A DNA stretch of 38,257 bases from Aliagarivorans taiwanensis DSM 22990 (lineage in GTDB: Bacteria > Pseudomonadota > Gammaproteobacteria > Enterobacterales > Celerinatantimonadaceae), in contig NZ_AUBZ01000041.1 in NCBI RefSeq assembly GCF_000429505.1, positions 1-38,257 on the forward strand, in the 5' to 3' direction. The position numbers were made by a program, and so were the translations under genes. Below, in pieces: positions 36,424 through 38,257 of this stretch; positions within the stretch are counted from its first letter, which is position 1; the number at the start of each line of letters is the position of its first letter. Under the pieces are notes generated by a model that searched no databases, was not told the DNA's origin, and saw only the letters and a program-made list of their open reading frames with translations.

Positions 36424-36445
36424 AATACTCATATATAGGAGTATT
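36424..36445. promoter_or_regulatory. 22-bp palindromic operator in the divergent promoter region
   Basis: AATACTC-A-TATATA-G-GAGTATT is palindromic over 22 bp apart from one A/G pair. It lies between the divergent FAD-oxidoreductase and iron-sulfur genes, eight bases upstream of the plus-strand -35. The two-fold symmetry fits a dimeric regulator, perhaps the broken YhfZ-like protein or one encoded elsewhere. Confidence 0.6.
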
Positions 36446-36452
36446 CGATATG

Positions 36453-36481
36453 TTGATTATTCAGAGCTGCGCAGTTATTGT
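36453..36481 (+). promoter_or_regulatory. Candidate promoter of the iron-sulfur protein gene
   Basis: TTGATT (36453-36458) and TATTGT (36476-36481) are 17 bp apart, each matching 4 of 6 consensus bases. Transcription would start near 36489, about 70 nt before the ATG. The palindrome at 36424-36445 is centred about 54 bp upstream of that start, a place for an activator. Confidence 0.45.
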
Positions 36482-36557
36482 CAAAACAAGCAATTAGAAA
36501 ACGAGAGTTGCTTCAAAATCTTTGTTTAGTTTTCGCTCAATGTAATAAGGAAAGGCA

Positions 36558-37817
36558 ATGCTAGTTCAGTTGGACAAAAGCCTTGAAAGTTCGTCACTGG
36601 CAAGGGATGCGGCTGCGATTATTAAGAAGTGCGCTCATCGTGGGTTTTGTAATGCGACCTGTCCTACCTTTGTGTTAACTAAAGTCCAAGCACTTGGCCC
36701 GCGCGGACGTATTGCTACTATCAAAGGCTTCTTGCAGGGCGACCCCGTTACACCGGCCATCAGAAAACAGTTGGATCTGTGCCTTGCCTGCAGAAGCTGC
36801 CAAACCACTTGTCCTGCAGGTATCGAGTTCGGTCAGTTGATTAAACAGGCGAGGGCGTTGATGGAGCAGCGCTACCCAAGACCCTTCAAACAAAGAATGT
36901 TTCGTTGGCTAGTTTGCCAAACACTGCCTTATCGCACGCGCGCAAAGTTGGTAACAACACTAGCATCACTTTACCGCCCGGCGCTTATAAAGGCGCATCG
37001 ATACAATGAATCGTTGATGGTTAGCAAAACAGCAGGCAGCTCAATATTAACTCGTAACCAATCAGATCTTCCTGCCGCGCCCAGGCCATGCATCCTGATA
37101 TTTGAAGGGTGTGCCGACTCACTAATCGATCACCACTCAAAACGTAGCATGATACGTATCGCCAGTCTTATAGGTTTAGATACTAGAGTGGTAAAAAAAG
37201 CAGGTTGCTGTGCCTCGTTGCCGCAACATCTTGGAAATCAAACTCAAGCTATGGCGCTCATAAAAGCAAACATCGATGCACTATGGCCGTTGGTAGAAAC
37301 AGGTGCCAACGCAATCGTACACACATCTTCCAGTTGCCAACTCCAGCTTAGTGAATACCCCAAACATTTGCGTGATGAACCCAAGTACTTGAGACGAGCA
37401 ACACAAATTGCGGAATTAGTAGCGAACCCAGCTTCGTTACTGAGTATGCATAGCGAAAAGCTTGCAAGTGACATATTGAGGGCTAAAGCAGAGCAGCTAA
37501 AGATTGCTGTTCACACTTCGTGTTCACTAAGACACGGCCTGGGTGAACATGAGGTCGTGTGTAGTTTGCTGAGAAAACTTGGCTTTCAATTAGTGGAAGT
37601 GGACAATGCTCATCTATGTTGTGGTTCTGGTGGCACGTATTCAATTCTAGAAGCGGAAACCGCCGAGTTACTTAGGGCAGACAAACTAAAGAATCTAGAA
37701 GCAAGCAAACCAGATTACATCGTCACAGCAAACACCAGCTGCCAAGTGCATCTTGCACAGAAGTCGGACGTGCGGGTAGTGTCTTGGTTGAGCCTTGTAG
37801 AATCGTTGATCGACTAG
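36558..37817 (+). CDS. GlcF-like iron-sulfur oxidoreductase subunit
   Basis: The 419-residue protein has two N-terminal [4Fe-4S] ferredoxin motifs and two C-terminal CCG-type domains, the layout of GlcF, GlpC and related electron-transfer subunits. The second cluster is normal (C75, C78, C81, C85 in CLACRSCQTTCPAG). The first reads CAHRGFCNATCP: Cys25, Cys31 and Cys35 are present but the position that is Cys in GlcF is Arg28 (CGT, one base from TGT). The first CCG motif is also altered (GCCASLPQHLG) while the second is LCCGSGGTYS. AAGGA precedes the ATG. It is divergent from the FAD oxidoreductase and probably links it to the quinone pool. No GlcE-like partner is present. Confidence 0.8.
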   Translation: MLVQLDKSLESSSLARDAAAIIKKCAHRGFCNATCPTFVLTKVQALGPRGRIATIKGFLQGDPVTPAIRKQLDLCLACRSCQTTCPAGIEFGQLIKQARALMEQRYPRPFKQRMFRWLVCQTLPYRTRAKLVTTLASLYRPALIKAHRYNESLMVSKTAGSSILTRNQSDLPAAPRPCILIFEGCADSLIDHHSKRSMIRIASLIGLDTRVVKKAGCCASLPQHLGNQTQAMALIKANIDALWPLVETGANAIVHTSSSCQLQLSEYPKHLRDEPKYLRRATQIAELVANPASLLSMHSEKLASDILRAKAEQLKIAVHTSCSLRHGLGEHEVVCSLLRKLGFQLVEVDNAHLCCGSGGTYSILEAETAELLRADKLKNLEASKPDYIVTANTSCQVHLAQKSDVRVVSWLSLVESLID

Positions 37818-37900
37818 CAGAACAACAGAGGAGATTTGTAGAAAGACTGTAATGCCAAAGAGGCACTAGAAACGTTTAGATACACAAATATCTATTTTAA

Positions 37901-37916
37901 CATAATATACATTATG
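37901..37916. repeat. Short perfect inverted repeat
   Basis: CATAAT-ATAC-ATTATG is a small palindrome in AT-rich DNA after the iron-sulfur gene. It may be a protein-binding site or chance in AT-rich sequence. Confidence 0.25.
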
Positions 37917-37945
37917 CGCACCGAGCAATCCTAGGTGAAATCTGA

Positions 37946-37979
37946 GGCACTTAGCAGGCCCATTGGCCTGTTAAGTGTC
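37946..37979. terminator. Long hairpin after the iron-sulfur protein gene
   Basis: GGCACTTAGCAGGCC (37946-37960) pairs over 15 bp with GGCCTGTTAAGTGTC (37965-37979) with two G-U pairs and the loop CATT. It is the only strong structure between 37818 and 38032 and lies between convergent genes, so it probably ends one or both transcripts even though no T run follows directly. Confidence 0.55.
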
Positions 37980-38032
37980 ATCAGTATTTAGATTTTATGG
38001 TAAATCCATTATGTTCAATGACTTACGTGATT

Positions 38033-38236
38033 TTACTGGCTGGCTTGGTGTTTATAAAGCCTTAGCTCTGGCCGTTGACTTGCAGCTAAGTGATTTGCGA
38101 TCTCCTGCAGTTCTTCCTCGATACTGCCCAGGATCCTTTTAAACATGACTTCCGATTCTGGCACCAGGTCAACGATGACCTGGAACCTTATTAGCAGATC
38201 TTCCAGTTCTGTTGCTGCTTCTAGTTTGCTTTCCAT
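38033..38236 (-). CDS. Small hypothetical coiled-coil protein
   Basis: Not recognised. The 67-residue product is almost wholly helical and strongly charged, with heptad-like leucines and isoleucines in residues 4-48 (ELEDLLIRFQVIV, then FKRILGSIEEELQEIANHL), and a short basic tail. AAGGAG lies about eight bases before the ATG (complement 38243-38248), which supports a real gene. It has no signal or TM segment. Its upstream neighbour is outside the window. Confidence 0.5.
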   Translation of the reverse strand: MESKLEAATELEDLLIRFQVIVDLVPESEVMFKRILGSIEEELQEIANHLAASQRPELRLYKHQASQ

Positions 38237-38257
38237 CTCTTTAGCTCCTTGAGTTTT

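Overview
This window is chromosomal DNA from a gammaproteobacterium, most likely a marine member of the Alteromonadales or a neighbouring order. Evidence for this is the thrS-infC-rpmI-rplT and pheS-pheT-ihfA translation loci, an FNR with E. coli cysteine spacing lying beside a ccoNOQP/ccoHIS cluster and uspE, a DUF3080 gene, tRNA-Val(GAC) close to the E. coli form, and a ~160 bp miniature repeat with ends of a type I recall from marine gammaproteobacteria. Taxonomy is inferred from gene content and protein similarity recalled from memory; no search was run.

Layout. 1-1340 is decayed accessory DNA: the tail of an IS4-family transposase, a membrane-PAS sensor gene cut off inside its PAS domain, and a degenerate AP2-like remnant. 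It abuts the 3' ends of two tandem tRNA-Val(GAC) genes. 1662-4431 (minus) holds a DUF3080 protein, a MATE exporter and a small CPXCG protein. 4497-7834 (plus) is thrS-infC-rpmI-rplT, with a leader carrying two hairpins that mimic tRNA-Thr anticodon arms and an infC that starts on AUA. 7861-8515 (minus) is a pair of small exported proteins of unknown role. 8783-12461 (plus) is pheS-pheT-ihfA, ended by a bidirectional terminator shared with a general L-amino-acid ABC transporter, aapJQMP (minus, 12529-16684). A ~500 bp AT-rich gap separates aapJ from cobB (sirtuin deacylase), which converges on ttcA. uspE, fnr, a SafE/TauE-like protein, ccoS, ccoI, ccoH, a MITE-like element, ccoP, ccoQ, ccoO and ccoN then follow on the minus strand. 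This is a complete module for making, copper-loading and regulating cbb3 oxidase, with a near-consensus FNR site upstream of ccoN and no ccoG. 28233-29519 carries two unrecognised genes.

The last part (29622-37817) is the least ordinary. It holds a YhfZ-like regulator broken by a frameshift in a G run, a glycerol-3-phosphate dehydrogenase (glpD type), a glycerol-kinase-like FGGY kinase with altered substrate-site residues, an unrecognised ~9-10 TM permease, an alkyl-DHAP-synthase-like FAD oxidoreductase and, divergently, a GlcF-like iron-sulfur protein that has lost one cluster cysteine. No glpF, glpT, glpR or glcE is present. I infer a self-contained uptake-phosphorylation-oxidation pathway for glycerol or, more interestingly, a glycerol-like compound, feeding electrons to the quinone pool. 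This is the best candidate in the window for an undescribed system.
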